Source: JABMNT01 sp048262655
Lineage (GTDB): Bacteria; Pseudomonadota; Alphaproteobacteria; Rhodospirillales; Casp-alpha2
Length of the DNA: 64,000 nucleotides
NCBI GenBank assembly: GCA_048262655.1
Contig: JBLXEY010000002.1
Location: 558,001-622,000, forward strand
Direction: 5' to 3'
Numbering within the stretch: position 1 is the stretch's first letter; every line of letters starts with the position of its first letter. A program made the position numbers and the translations under genes. Below, piece by piece: positions 35,989-44,101 of the stretch. The notes beneath the pieces are model-generated. The model searched no databases and was not told the origin of the DNA. It was given only the letters and a program-made list of their open reading frames with translations.

Positions 35989-36800
35989 TCGCTTGAAGAT
36001 TTCTCTTTAATCGATTCCAGCGTCGGCATCCGATAACGGTCTTGTGGATCAAGCCAGCCTTTAAAGTTGGGCTTTCGCTTTTCTGAAAATGCTGCCCGAG
36101 ACTCCATACGGTCATTCTTATCACCGTGCTCATGCAAGGCGGCGGCCAGTTGCTCTAACTCTGGTGCGATTTTTGGGCGCATGTGCCGCATCATGTAAAT
36201 TGTATTGACCCGAGACGCAGGGGGCAAAGTGAGAAGATGCTCAGCCATTTCGTAGGCCGTCGGAATCAACTCATCAGGATCAACCAGGCGATTGAGAAAC
36301 CCGACCTCGTAGAGGCGCTCAGCCGTAAATCGGAAACCTAGCGCCATCTCGGTCGCAATATGGTGTGGCAATCCGGCAAAGTGACCATGGTTATAACCGC
36401 CAAGCAACCAGCGTTTAGCTTCGGACATTTCAAACACAGCGCCGCGCACAGCAACCCGCAAGTCCGTGCGTTCCACCATCATAAAACCACCTCCCATCGC
36501 AAACCCGTTAACAGCAGCAATAACGGGTTTTTCCAGTTTATACTCCATGAAGGGGTCTTCCAGTTGAGCACCCGCGCCGGGCGTACCGCGCTCCAGTGAT
36601 TCTTTCATATCTTCACCAGCACAAAACGCCCGTCCCGTCCCCGTCAATACCGCCACCTCCAGGTCAGGGTCTTCACGGAAAGTCGTAAAGGCCTCGGCCA
36701 TTCCCTGGCGCAACTCCATCCCCATTGCATTCATGCGCTCGGGTCGATTTAATCGGACCTGAAAGATCTGTCCCTGTCTTTCTGTTTCAACAACCGCCAT
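35985..36800 (-). CDS. Enoyl-CoA hydratase/isomerase family protein
   Basis: 271-residue crotonase fold: FCAGEDMKESLERG forms the first oxyanion-hole strand, and VIAAVNGFAMGGGFMMVERTDLRVA the second with a Glu at the usual catalytic place. The C-terminal part is helical. Crotonases hydrate, isomerise or cleave acyl-CoAs. It lies 74 nt after the CoA-transferase start-to-stop unit on the same strand and overlaps the convergent PdxA-like gene by 4 nt. GGGAGA precedes the ATG. Confidence 0.9.
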   Translation of the reverse strand: MAVVETERQGQIFQVRLNRPERMNAMGMELRQGMAEAFTTFREDPDLEVAVLTGTGRAFCAGEDMKESLERGTPGAGAQLEDPFMEYKLEKPVIAAVNGFAMGGGFMMVERTDLRVAVRGAVFEMSEAKRWLLGGYNHGHFAGLPHHIATEMALGFRFTAERLYEVGFLNRLVDPDELIPTAYEMAEHLLTLPPASRVNTIYMMRHMRPKIAPELEQLAAALHEHGDKNDRMESRAAFSEKRKPNFKGWLDPQDRYRMPTLESIKEKSSSD

Positions 36801-36874
36801 AGCTCGTCTCCCTTTTCTTCGTGTTTGTTCTTGCTACCTACTGAAAGCGTGTAAGAAATTATCTGATGTCAGTT

Positions 36875-38089
36875 TTAGACAACACCTTCATCACGAAGGC
36901 TCTGAATATCAGCACTGGAATACCCAAGACCGCTCAAAACATCATCTGTATGTTCTCCAAGCTTTGGTGCGACACCAATCTGGACAGGTGTTTCTGAAAA
37001 CTTCCAGGGCGAACCGTGTACTTTCACGGTTTTATCATATTCGGGATACTCAACTTCCGTAATGTAACCATTGGCAAGCACGTCAGGATCACTGGCAGCT
37101 TCCAGCATTGTATTCACGGGCGCGGTAACAATGTCCGCCTTGCGCAAGGTATCAACCCAATGCGCACGATCACCTCTAGCGAAACAGGCGTCTAACGACG
37201 TTAACATGGTTTGGCGCATCTCATCAGAATCGACAATGACCCCCAGGTCTGACAGGCCCGCCGCTGATAGCTCTTCATAAAACCCCAATGCGGTCATTGC
37301 GTTTTTCCACTTCGTACCTCCCAGTTGAAAAACAAATGGCTTGCCGTCTTTATCGGCGAAGTTCGCACTGATGCTTGGACGGTCTGCCGTCCCTGCAATC
37401 CGTACCTGCCCCGTTACCGGGTTCTGGTCGCGCCACATCGTGGTCGTTAACGTCCAACCCATCAGACGAACTTGTCCCCCCAGCAACGAGGTTTCAAGTT
37501 TTTGACCTACGCCGGTTTTTTGAGCACTATGCAGAGCCGCCAGAATCCCGCCAAAAGTCAGATAGGCACATGTTTCATCGGCAACAGACACGATACCCGT
37601 TCGCAAGGGTTGGCCCGGGGTCGCATAGGCTTCGGCGATTCCGCCAAGTGCCTGGCCCATGGCGTCTGTACCCGGCAAGGCCGCGTTTGGACCGTCCGGC
37701 CCGTAACCAGATATGGATGCATAGACAAGTTTTGGGTTAAGCTCGCGAAGATCGTCGTAACCGAAACCATTCTTCTCGGCGGCTCCCGGTCTGAAATTTT
37801 GCCCAAAGACATCGGCTTCTGCGACGAGTTTATGTAAAATCTCCAGAGCTTTCGGATTCTTCAGGTTCAGTGTAAGACTTTTGACACCCCGATTATTGGT
37901 CTCGAAAAACGTGCTGGGATGACCGGGCAAAATACTTTGTGTGCGCGAGCCGTCGCCAATTCCCGGAATTTCAATCTTAATAACATCCGCGCCCAAATCC
38001 GCCATCAGGCTGTAAGGAACCGTCCCCGCCTGGGCTGTTGAACACGAGACAACCTTCACGCCATCAAGCGGTCCTTTTGATTGCACCAT
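36875..38089 (-). CDS. Class III CoA-transferase, CaiB/BaiF family
   Basis: 404 residues from MVQSKGPLDG (GGGAGG upstream; a longer reading through the operator is rejected). Family features: LDGVKVVSCSTAQAGTVPYSLMADLGADVIKIE at the start and the likely catalytic Asp in LPGTDAMGQALGG. It transfers CoA between carboxylic acids and so would activate the acid of the module for the downstream enoyl-CoA hydratase. A perfect TGGTATACCA lies 37 nt before the start. Confidence 0.92.
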   Translation of the reverse strand: MVQSKGPLDGVKVVSCSTAQAGTVPYSLMADLGADVIKIEIPGIGDGSRTQSILPGHPSTFFETNNRGVKSLTLNLKNPKALEILHKLVAEADVFGQNFRPGAAEKNGFGYDDLRELNPKLVYASISGYGPDGPNAALPGTDAMGQALGGIAEAYATPGQPLRTGIVSVADETCAYLTFGGILAALHSAQKTGVGQKLETSLLGGQVRLMGWTLTTTMWRDQNPVTGQVRIAGTADRPSISANFADKDGKPFVFQLGGTKWKNAMTALGFYEELSAAGLSDLGVIVDSDEMRQTMLTSLDACFARGDRAHWVDTLRKADIVTAPVNTMLEAASDPDVLANGYITEVEYPEYDKTVKVHGSPWKFSETPVQIGVAPKLGEHTDDVLSGLGYSSADIQSLRDEGVV

Positions 38090-38125
38090 AAGTTTCGACC
38101 CTCCCCAAGATTCGCAGTACAGTTT

Positions 38126-38135
38126 TGGTATACCA
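38126..38135. promoter_or_regulatory. TGGTATACCA palindrome upstream of the CoA-transferase
   Basis: Same perfect 10-mer as at 33735, flanked here by TTT and TTT, and followed by TGTTACCA, which looks like another half-site. It lies where a repressor would cover the promoter of the CoA-transferase/enoyl-CoA hydratase pair. Confidence 0.65.
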
Positions 38136-38260
38136 TTTGTTACCAAGACACCAGACTGCTGGTCAATAATCATACGTCATGTTTCTATTTGGAAGACGTG
38201 AATGCCCCCAGGGAAGGATATTGCCAATCAAATTATGCATCCAGCGGGTGTTGGAGAATT

Positions 38261-38578
38261 CTATTTCCCTGCCTTTGCGTAGGCTAAGGCTTCGTTGATA
38301 AGGTTCGTATATGTATCCGACAGCACGCGATCTATTATAACCCATTCCTTAAAGCGCTTTTTAGTAAAGTTAAACGCCCGCCCTTTTTCCAATGCGATCA
38401 ATTCATCGACACGTTTCGGCGATAATTTGACGATCAGCGCATTTTCCCTCTCAAATATCATTGCGACAAAATCGCCTCTATAGCGCAGGCAAGGCGACTT
38501 CATCATCGTCGACAATTCAACATCAGGTTCCATCAAAAAGGGCCTCGCGATCTGATCAATTTTCATCACTGATTTCAT
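38261..38578 (-). CDS. TfoX/YjbR-like small protein
   Basis: About 105 residues from the ATG at 38578. FVAMIFERENALIVKLSPKRVDELIALEKG followed by KEWVIIDR matches the pattern of TfoX N-terminal/YjbR-like proteins, an alpha-beta fold of uncertain function. It starts 5 nt after the stop of the membrane protein gene, so the two are co-transcribed and both divergent from a HxlR regulator. Confidence 0.65.
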   Translation of the reverse strand: MKSVMKIDQIARPFLMEPDVELSTMMKSPCLRYRGDFVAMIFERENALIVKLSPKRVDELIALEKGRAFNFTKKRFKEWVIIDRVLSDTYTNLINEALAYAKAGK

Positions 38579-38583
38579 GAGTT

Positions 38584-39006
38584 TTAGTGCCCCGAATTTA
38601 ATTGATGACGATAAATCCACCCAAGTGCTGTGCCTGTCAATGTGAATTGAATAAACTGAAAGATGGTGTGATAGAGCAAGAAATCGTCAACTGGTTCAAT
38701 TTCAATCTTTGCCGCCATAGCGAACCCCATTGCGGTATACGTCATCAAACCAATGACGAGATTAAACTTGATCCCATCGACGATTGAACTGCCGACCGCC
38801 CTTCGCACATTTGATCGCGGATATAGGTAGCCAATAACCAGACCTTGAATAAGAATAGCGGCAACACCTAGTTCCATAACAGGTGCGCTCCGCGTAAATG
38901 CCCCCCAAGACAGGTATAGATCGTGAAACCAAATCATGTGCCAAGGATAGGCCCAGGCCATTGTAATTATGAAATAAGCTAAAACGAACACTAAAAGTTT
39001 TCTCAT
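38584..39006 (-). CDS. Four-helix membrane protein, DUF1761-like
   Basis: 140 residues from MRKLLVF, with GAGG before the ATG; a reading 17 codons longer is rejected. Four hydrophobic helices, with AWAYPWHMIWFHDLY in the first loop and VIGLMTYTAMGFAMAAK in the middle. The layout resembles DUF1761-type proteins, but the assignment is tentative. Likely regulated by the divergent HxlR gene. Confidence 0.6.
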   Translation of the reverse strand: MRKLLVFVLAYFIITMAWAYPWHMIWFHDLYLSWGAFTRSAPVMELGVAAILIQGLVIGYLYPRSNVRRAVGSSIVDGIKFNLVIGLMTYTAMGFAMAAKIEIEPVDDFLLYHTIFQFIQFTLTGTALGWIYRHQLNSGH

Positions 39007-39026
39007 TTGCGCAGCCTCTATTTTAA

Positions 39027-39072
39027 TTCTATAATAAAAGTATAAAATCAATTTCACTTCTATAATGCAAGT
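39027..39072. promoter_or_regulatory. Direct repeats in HxlR divergent promoter
   Basis: TTCTATAAT-3 nt-AGT occurs at 39027-39041 and 39058-39072, exactly 31 bp (three helical turns) apart, between the membrane protein gene and the HxlR gene. The second copy also carries a short ACTT/AAGT dyad. Likely HxlR binding sites. Confidence 0.5.
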
Positions 39073-39079
39073 GTTTTAA

Positions 39080-39544
39080 ATGGTCGCACAGATTGAACAT
39101 AAACTTCGCACAGGTTGTCCGGTCGCCTGTTCCTTAGATATCTTTGGGGACCACTGGTCGCTCTTGATTATTCGAAATTTGATGTTTTTTGGAATCCACG
39201 AATACAAGGATATGCTCAAGAAAGAAGAACAAATATCATCGCGTATGCTGAGCGCGCGTTTGCAGCACCTGGAAACAAGCGGACTGATCGGCTCAATACC
39301 TCATCCAGAAAACAAACGGCGCAAATACTATTATCTAATGCCCATGGGAAAGGATCTCATCCATATGATGACCCACATGATCATCTGGGCCATCGAGCAC
39401 CTTAATGAGCATTTGGATATTCCGGAAGAAGAAATGAAACTATTAAAAAGTGATCCTGAAGGGTTTAAAGAGAATACAGTCAAGCGACTGCTCGCCTGGG
39501 AGAACCAAAACCTTCCTGAAGCGGCAAAAACTGCGGTTCGCTAA
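39080..39544 (+). CDS. HxlR family winged-helix regulator
   Basis: 154 residues. The HxlR signature is clear: CPVACSLDIFGDHWSLLIIR at the N-terminus with Cys residues that can sense redox state or aldehydes, then ISSRMLSARLQHLETSGLI (recognition helix) and RRKYYYLMPMGKDL (wing). Divergent from the membrane protein/TfoX-like pair, which is its probable target. Confidence 0.92.
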   Translation: MVAQIEHKLRTGCPVACSLDIFGDHWSLLIIRNLMFFGIHEYKDMLKKEEQISSRMLSARLQHLETSGLIGSIPHPENKRRKYYYLMPMGKDLIHMMTHMIIWAIEHLNEHLDIPEEEMKLLKSDPEGFKENTVKRLLAWENQNLPEAAKTAVR

Positions 39545-39610
39545 TTCCTCCTGTTGATCAGCCACCTTCGGAACGACAGTTACCACGGGTTTAAAAGAGC
39601 CAAAGAAAAA

Positions 39611-40483
39611 TTACGCTGCTACGGGTTTGCCCCGTCTTTCGCGATGCGCAATATAGAGCCCTGCCCCGACGATGAGCCCTATGCCAAGCCAGCCAATGGA
39701 ATCCGGTACCGTTCCAAAAACAAAATACCCGATCAATGAGGCGAAGATCAGCATTGTGTATGAAAACGGCGATATAATTGCAGCGGGCGCAAACATGAAA
39801 GACGATATCATGCACCCCTGGCCAATCACCCCCATCACAACGATCAGCAGCAGTTTGACATGGGCAGTCTGCGGCACAGGCTCCCATAACAGCACCAGGA
39901 ATGGCGTCATGGCCAATGCCCCCATCATCGCGTTATGGGTGATATCCAATAAAAAATGCTGGTCTCCGGCCAGGCGCCTGTTGGCCAGGAAATATCCGCC
40001 CAGCAAAACACCCGCCAGAATACCATAATAATACCCTGTAAGATCGCCTGAAAACCCGGGGCGCAGAATAAGAAGCACACCACAGAACCCAATGGCCGCA
40101 GCCGTCATCCTTAACGGACCGATTTTCTCCCCCAGAAAAAATGGGGAAAGAATGGTTACCACAATAGGCGCAAACATCATCATTGCCGTTGCATCTGCCA
40201 TCGGAATATATTTGAGCGCCGTAAAAAAGGCCGCCACGGCACCCACGTTGAGGGCACCGCGCGCGAATTGCTTTACTGGTGACGTGGGACGAAACACTGC
40301 GAAACCATGCTTGCGCATAGAGAACACAGCCATGATCAAAAATGTGCCAACGAATTGAATCCAGAGTATCTGAATTGGCGCTATCTGGTCGAGCAGCCCC
40401 TTAACAATGCCGTCCTTACTCGACAACATTCCCGACGCAAAGATCATAAGCGATATACCAATTAACGCTTTATTCTTAACCAT
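39611..40483 (-). CDS. EamA/DMT family transporter
   Basis: About 290 residues from MVKNKALIG (GGTGGA upstream); the reading 26 codons longer is less likely. Ten hydrophobic helices in two EamA repeats (repeat 1 ending near GEKIGPLRMTAAAIGFCGVL, repeat 2 with FGTVPDSIGWLGIGLIVGAG). Drug/metabolite exporters of amino acids or nucleoside-like compounds. The substrate is unknown. Confidence 0.9.
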   Translation of the reverse strand: MVKNKALIGISLMIFASGMLSSKDGIVKGLLDQIAPIQILWIQFVGTFLIMAVFSMRKHGFAVFRPTSPVKQFARGALNVGAVAAFFTALKYIPMADATAMMMFAPIVVTILSPFFLGEKIGPLRMTAAAIGFCGVLLILRPGFSGDLTGYYYGILAGVLLGGYFLANRRLAGDQHFLLDITHNAMMGALAMTPFLVLLWEPVPQTAHVKLLLIVVMGVIGQGCMISSFMFAPAAIISPFSYTMLIFASLIGYFVFGTVPDSIGWLGIGLIVGAGLYIAHRERRGKPVAA

Positions 40484-40695
40484 AGGCTTCCACCGTGAAA
40501 GTTCGACGACCAGGTCAGACGCCGCAAGAACAAATCCGATATTTTCTTTTGCCAAAAGCAAGGCATCATCGAGTTTCGTTACCTACTTCCGTACAGCGTC
40601 GTCATTAGGATTGCAATCTTTGTTCGAAGAGCCCCTGCCCCGCAATGACAGCCTTCAATGATCACATATCCTTGTGACGCTGGTTCTTTGGCATC

Positions 40696-41196
40696 TTATG
40701 AGAACGAGGGCATGAACGGAATATCCGTAGATCCGACGTCCAGCCCCATTTGCGAAAACAGCGTCGTTATCTGACCACGATGATGCGTTTGATGATTAAA
40801 CATATGCGAAACAAGAACCCACTGAGGAACTGTTCGCGTTTTCCCATCCACTTTACTGGTATAGGTCAAAGCCGCCTCAAGCCAGGTTTCTGATAACGCG
40901 GATGACCATGTCAGAATTCGATCATCCAGTGCTGTGCGGGCCGACCGAAGCTCGTGGAAATCGTCATATAGGTCCACTCCCAATTCCGGCACCTCTCCGG
41001 GCTCTCCTGTAAACCGCGACATAAAGGCCAGGTCACTGTAAATCAGATGATTTAGGGTTCTATGGATTGATCCAAAAAACGCCCCTCGGTCCGTTTTTCG
41101 CGCCTGATCCCCCATGTCGTCACACAACGCATAGACGCGCGTGTTCATCCAAACGTTATATTCGCTCATCATTTTACAATAGTCAGGTGTGATCAC
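40696..41196 (-). CDS. DinB family protein
   Basis: 166-residue four-helix bundle of the DinB/YfiT type. The metal-binding His residues expected are in HRTLNHLIYSD and HMFNHQTHHRGQ. Such proteins include mycothiol- or bacillithiol-type S-transferases, but most are uncharacterised. Stands alone. Confidence 0.88.
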   Translation of the reverse strand: MITPDYCKMMSEYNVWMNTRVYALCDDMGDQARKTDRGAFFGSIHRTLNHLIYSDLAFMSRFTGEPGEVPELGVDLYDDFHELRSARTALDDRILTWSSALSETWLEAALTYTSKVDGKTRTVPQWVLVSHMFNHQTHHRGQITTLFSQMGLDVGSTDIPFMPSFS

Positions 41197-41302
41197 GTTT
41201 CGCTCCTCGGAGAAACTATGGCTGTTTTGTGTACGTCAACGGTCGCACATTGAGCAAACCCTAGATCCTTCAACAAAGTCAATGCATGGCTCAGCTTGAA
41301 CC

Positions 41303-41776
41303 TTACCCGGTTGGTATATAAGCGATCATTCGCCCAGATATCAGCGCCCCAATCCAGCAGAGGCAGGAGACAATTGCGATCTGGCGCGCGGTGCCATGCG
41401 ATGCCCCTTCCAGGTCCCTGCCATAGCGAAAATGGGCCAGGATGGCAGAACCCAAACCAACGGCAATGAGGCAGGTTTTAACCAAAAAAGCCGGGTTACT
41501 TGCGTACTCGGATGCCCGTGTTGCAAACAAAAGGGCCCCACTAAGCAGCGCAATTCCCAGGCCGATCCCGGCACTGAGTGTCAAAATACGCACGATGCTG
41601 GCTCTTTGAACTCCTGACCAGAAACCGAAAAGACGGAACGACAAGGGCACGATGCCCCCTACCAATAAGGCAAGACCCAGAATGTGACCGGCATTAATAA
41701 AGGCATATGGCCATTGCGAGAAGCGAAGCGCCGCAATGGGGCCAAGGGTTTCCAGCGCCTTAAAAACATCTTCCAA
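41303..41776 (-). CDS. Four-helix membrane protein (DUF2214/DUF6644-like)
   Basis: 157 residues with four hydrophobic helices. FINAGHILGLALLVGGIVPLSFRLFGF with its membrane-embedded His and the matching HFRYGRDLEG loop resemble CopD-like and DUF2214/DUF6644 proteins. The exact family is tentative. It follows a DUF6152-type gene by 16 nt, a pairing seen in other proteobacteria. Confidence 0.65.
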   Translation of the reverse strand: MEDVFKALETLGPIAALRFSQWPYAFINAGHILGLALLVGGIVPLSFRLFGFWSGVQRASIVRILTLSAGIGLGIALLSGALLFATRASEYASNPAFLVKTCLIAVGLGSAILAHFRYGRDLEGASHGTARQIAIVSCLCWIGALISGRMIAYIPTG

Positions 41777-41792
41777 GACGACGTATGCTCCG

Positions 41793-42164
41793 TCAGTCGC
41801 GACTTGGATAAAGAACGTATTCTTGAGAACCGATATAGATGCGCTCTGCCTTCACCAGCTTATCTTTGATGTCTGCAGAAGGTTCACCGACAATCCGCAC
41901 TTCAACACCGACGGCAAGATCACCTGGTTTCAAACCGGCCCGTTCGTTACGCCACGGTTGGCCAACCTCTGCTGTCCAGATCTCACCTTCGGCATCCACC
42001 TTAAGGACTCCATGCGGATTCCCAAGTTGAGCTGATTTGATAAGACCAATGAGCTCGATATTACCACCTGTCGTCCAAGACCAACCATGGTGAGCCAAAG
42101 CAAGGCCGGCAGTGCTTATCAGCACAACCGCGGCTAACCCTATAGATTTGATATGTCGGCGCAT
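41793..42164 (-). CDS. DUF6152-type periplasmic protein
   Basis: 123 residues: signal peptide to about GLALA, directly followed by HHGWSWTTGG, the His-rich start of the mature DUF6152-type domain. IGLIKSAQLGNPHGVLKVD and EVRIVGEPSADIKDKLVKAERI form a small beta barrel. Probably periplasmic, possibly metal-related because of the N-terminal His pair. Partner of the membrane protein just downstream. Confidence 0.75.
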   Translation of the reverse strand: MRRHIKSIGLAAVVLISTAGLALAHHGWSWTTGGNIELIGLIKSAQLGNPHGVLKVDAEGEIWTAEVGQPWRNERAGLKPGDLAVGVEVRIVGEPSADIKDKLVKAERIYIGSQEYVLYPSRD

Positions 42165-42296
42165 GTCGCCCTCCTGTTCTGGTTATTACTAGTGCTCATA
42201 TAAGCTCGACCCCGACCATAAAAAAGGGGGGTGCCATATGAGGTCTTTATGGCGATCCCTCGCACAGCCGCAAATGCCCTTGCCAATCAGGGAACA

Positions 42297-43040
42297 CTAG
42301 TCAATTTGGTTGATTCCGTAGCGTTCTATGATATCCGAGAAGGATTCATCTCGTTTTATGGTTTCATAGGCATGCCGCAGCTTGCGCGTTACGTTTTCTG
42401 GCAAGTCCGCACTACCGGCGATCCATACCGGGACAAAACTCAAAGGGCGTCCAAAGCGGATTTTTTGTTTGCTCTCTTCATCAATGCCACGAAGATTATA
42501 AATGGCTTCATTCAAGGATCCGTACCAGGCTTCAAACCTGCCCCGCACAAGCATGCGCGCCAAGGCAACGTCGCTGGATACCGGAACAAGGTTTGAAAAC
42601 CCGTTATTGAGCAGAAACTCTTGCATGTAGGAACCGCGCCAGACGCCGATAAGGTCCAGCTTGCGCGCTGCAGCTAAATCATCCACGGACTTGTCTGTCG
42701 ACACAAAACCAAATTTCAATTGATAGAGCTCAGATATCCATGTGAACTTTTCCTCGCGCGATTCCGTTCTGGCAACGGGGATAGACAGTGACATGGGTCG
42801 GTTTTCCGTATTTTGCAGGGCTCTGGTCCACGGCACAAATTCCTCGGTTAGCTTGTAACCCGCCTGTTTCGTGACTGCGCGGAGAATATCAAGAGCGGCC
42901 CCCGCTTCATTTTGATCACGCATTGTTTGGCCCGGAATTTCGGTCATATATACCGTCAACCCGCTTGCGCCCAGCGCTGGCATGCCCCCCAAACCCATCC
43001 AGAAACACAGGCCCCAAAAAAGCAGTCTAATCGTTCGCAT
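42297..43040 (-). CDS. Periplasmic solute-binding protein, SBP_bac_3-like
   Basis: 247 residues with a signal peptide (to about GMPALGASG). The mature part shows the family-3 binding fold: GAALDILRAVTKQAGYKLTEEF, WTRALQNTENRPMSLSIPVART, and LIGVWRGSYMQEFLLNNGF. No ABC permease is adjacent, so it may be an orphan receptor-type binding protein. Before the island insertion, it would have been the gene next to rpsI. Confidence 0.85.
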   Translation of the reverse strand: MRTIRLLFWGLCFWMGLGGMPALGASGLTVYMTEIPGQTMRDQNEAGAALDILRAVTKQAGYKLTEEFVPWTRALQNTENRPMSLSIPVARTESREEKFTWISELYQLKFGFVSTDKSVDDLAAARKLDLIGVWRGSYMQEFLLNNGFSNLVPVSSDVALARMLVRGRFEAWYGSLNEAIYNLRGIDEESKQKIRFGRPLSFVPVWIAGSADLPENVTRKLRHAYETIKRDESFSDIIERYGINQID

Positions 43041-43221
43041 GATCCTAGAACCCTGTTTTCCAGTACGTAATAGACGTCAAAACCATAGCACAGCCTTGCC
43101 AGCCCAAGATACCTGATAGCCTAACCTGAGCGTACCAACAACACAGCACAGCACAGGCCACAAGAAATGCAACAGACTCTTTTCATGCAGGAAAAAGTAT
43201 GCGGGAATTTTGCACAATAAA

Positions 43222-43252
43222 AAAAGGGCCACTCCGGAGGAGTAGCCCTTTT
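43222..43252 (-). terminator. Orphan terminator, probably the displaced native rpsI terminator
   Basis: AAAAGGGCCACTCC and GGAGTAGCCCTTTT form a 14-bp stem with one mismatch and a 3-nt loop; on the minus strand it ends in a T run. No gene ends near it in either direction. Together with the CGAAGCGTTAA just upstream on the minus strand (S9-like end Lys-Arg-stop) it looks like the original 3' end of rpsI. Confidence 0.6.
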
Positions 43253-43273
43253 CGTATTTACGAGGAAGCTTTC

Positions 43274-43286
43274 GTTTAACGCTTCG
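43274..43286. repeat. Left att-like repeat
   Basis: GTTTAACGCTTCG; read on the minus strand, CGAAGCGTTAA gives Lys-Arg-stop in a suitable frame (AAG CGT TAA), the same protein ending as rpsI. Matches the right end in 11 of 13 positions, including 7 contiguous (CGCTTCG). Confidence 0.55.
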
Positions 43287-43347
43287 TTAGGTGCAAGCTA
43301 TAATTTAGCCATATATTGCAATAGGTTACCAAGCATCAATATTAAAT

Positions 43348-43363
43348 GTGACTTGTTTGTGAC
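43348..43363 (+). repeat. Arm-type repeat, left copy
   Basis: GTGACTTGTTTGTGAC, 15 of 16 identical to the two copies at the right end, same orientation. Placed 61 bp inside the left att-like core. Confidence 0.6.
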
Positions 43364-43486
43364 TGAACAATTCAAATCCAGCCAAAGAATTTGCGCAAAA
43401 TCCATCTCTCAAAGGTGACTATTGAACTATATGAGGCAATGATATACTACCAGTGCTAGAGACAAAAACTGACGAGGTAGTTTTCG

Positions 43487-44101
43487 GTGCCTATTCGGCT
43501 TCCTTTTTCAATGATGATCTTCATAGGCTCTTATCTGCCTTTGAGCCTTATTCTTCTTGTCCAAGACTATCAGTTTGGAAACACCACTAGCCAGTTTTGT
43601 TGGAGTTTTCTTGCCAAAGGAAGTCCCTGCTCACTGCCATTCGACAATCCAGGATATTCAATCGGCGGTTTTGTTGTGTGCGTAAGCTGTCTTCTATTTA
43701 CTTTTTTTGCCATTCGAGTGCGAGGCGAAGGCGTTCCCGTCACTGTCAAAACAGCAAACCATAAATCCACAGAGTTGATGAACTACACGCTTCCATATGT
43801 AGTGTCATTTATGGGCATCAATTTTCAAAATACAGATCAATTTATCGGATTTATTATTTTTTTCGTATGGATGTTCATGATCAGTTTCAAATCTGGCCAA
43901 GTCATTTTTAATCCAGTTTTGATTATTTTTGGCTGGAAATTGTACGAGGTAACGTTTCGGTATTCTACCGGTCAAGTGGATCATACGGGTCTAGCGTTGT
44001 CGCGCGATGAGGTTATATCAGGTGCCGACTGCACTAAGACCGACCTGCAAAAAGTGATGATATTGACCGTCACGCAACCCTCCGAGGATTTCGATGCCTG
44101 A
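43487..44101 (+). CDS. kwaA: Kiwa antiphage system membrane protein KwaA
   Basis: 204 residues from a GTG start behind GAGG. Hydrophobic segments at about 7-25, 57-76, 99-113, 118-134 and 140-157 make it an integral membrane protein with a cytosolic tail. Its identity rests on size, topology, AT-rich island context, and the 8-nt overlap with the DUF4868 gene that follows, which is the kwaA-kwaB arrangement described for Kiwa. In published systems KwaA senses phage attack at the membrane and acts with KwaB. Sequence similarity of KwaA proteins is low, so this call depends on its partner. Confidence 0.78.
   Translation: MPIRLPFSMMIFIGSYLPLSLILLVQDYQFGNTTSQFCWSFLAKGSPCSLPFDNPGYSIGGFVVCVSCLLFTFFAIRVRGEGVPVTVKTANHKSTELMNYTLPYVVSFMGINFQNTDQFIGFIIFFVWMFMISFKSGQVIFNPVLIIFGWKLYEVTFRYSTGQVDHTGLALSRDEVISGADCTKTDLQKVMILTVTQPSEDFDA

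Larger units (their letters stand above)
43041..43486. other. Left flank of the Kiwa island
   Basis: 446 bases with no gene. Contents in order: a terminator with no gene ending nearby (43222-43252), an att-like repeat (43274-43286), a 16-bp arm-type repeat (43348-43363), an AAAGGTGACT partial repeat (43411-43420) and a possible kwaA promoter (TTGAAC 43422-43427, TATACT 43443-43448, spacing 15). Confidence 0.6.

Noticed and set aside
43365..43385. TTCAAATCC looks like a tRNA T-loop at the island edge
   Set aside because: No matching T-stem, anticodon arm or acceptor stem around it. The island end is better explained by the rpsI att-like repeat.
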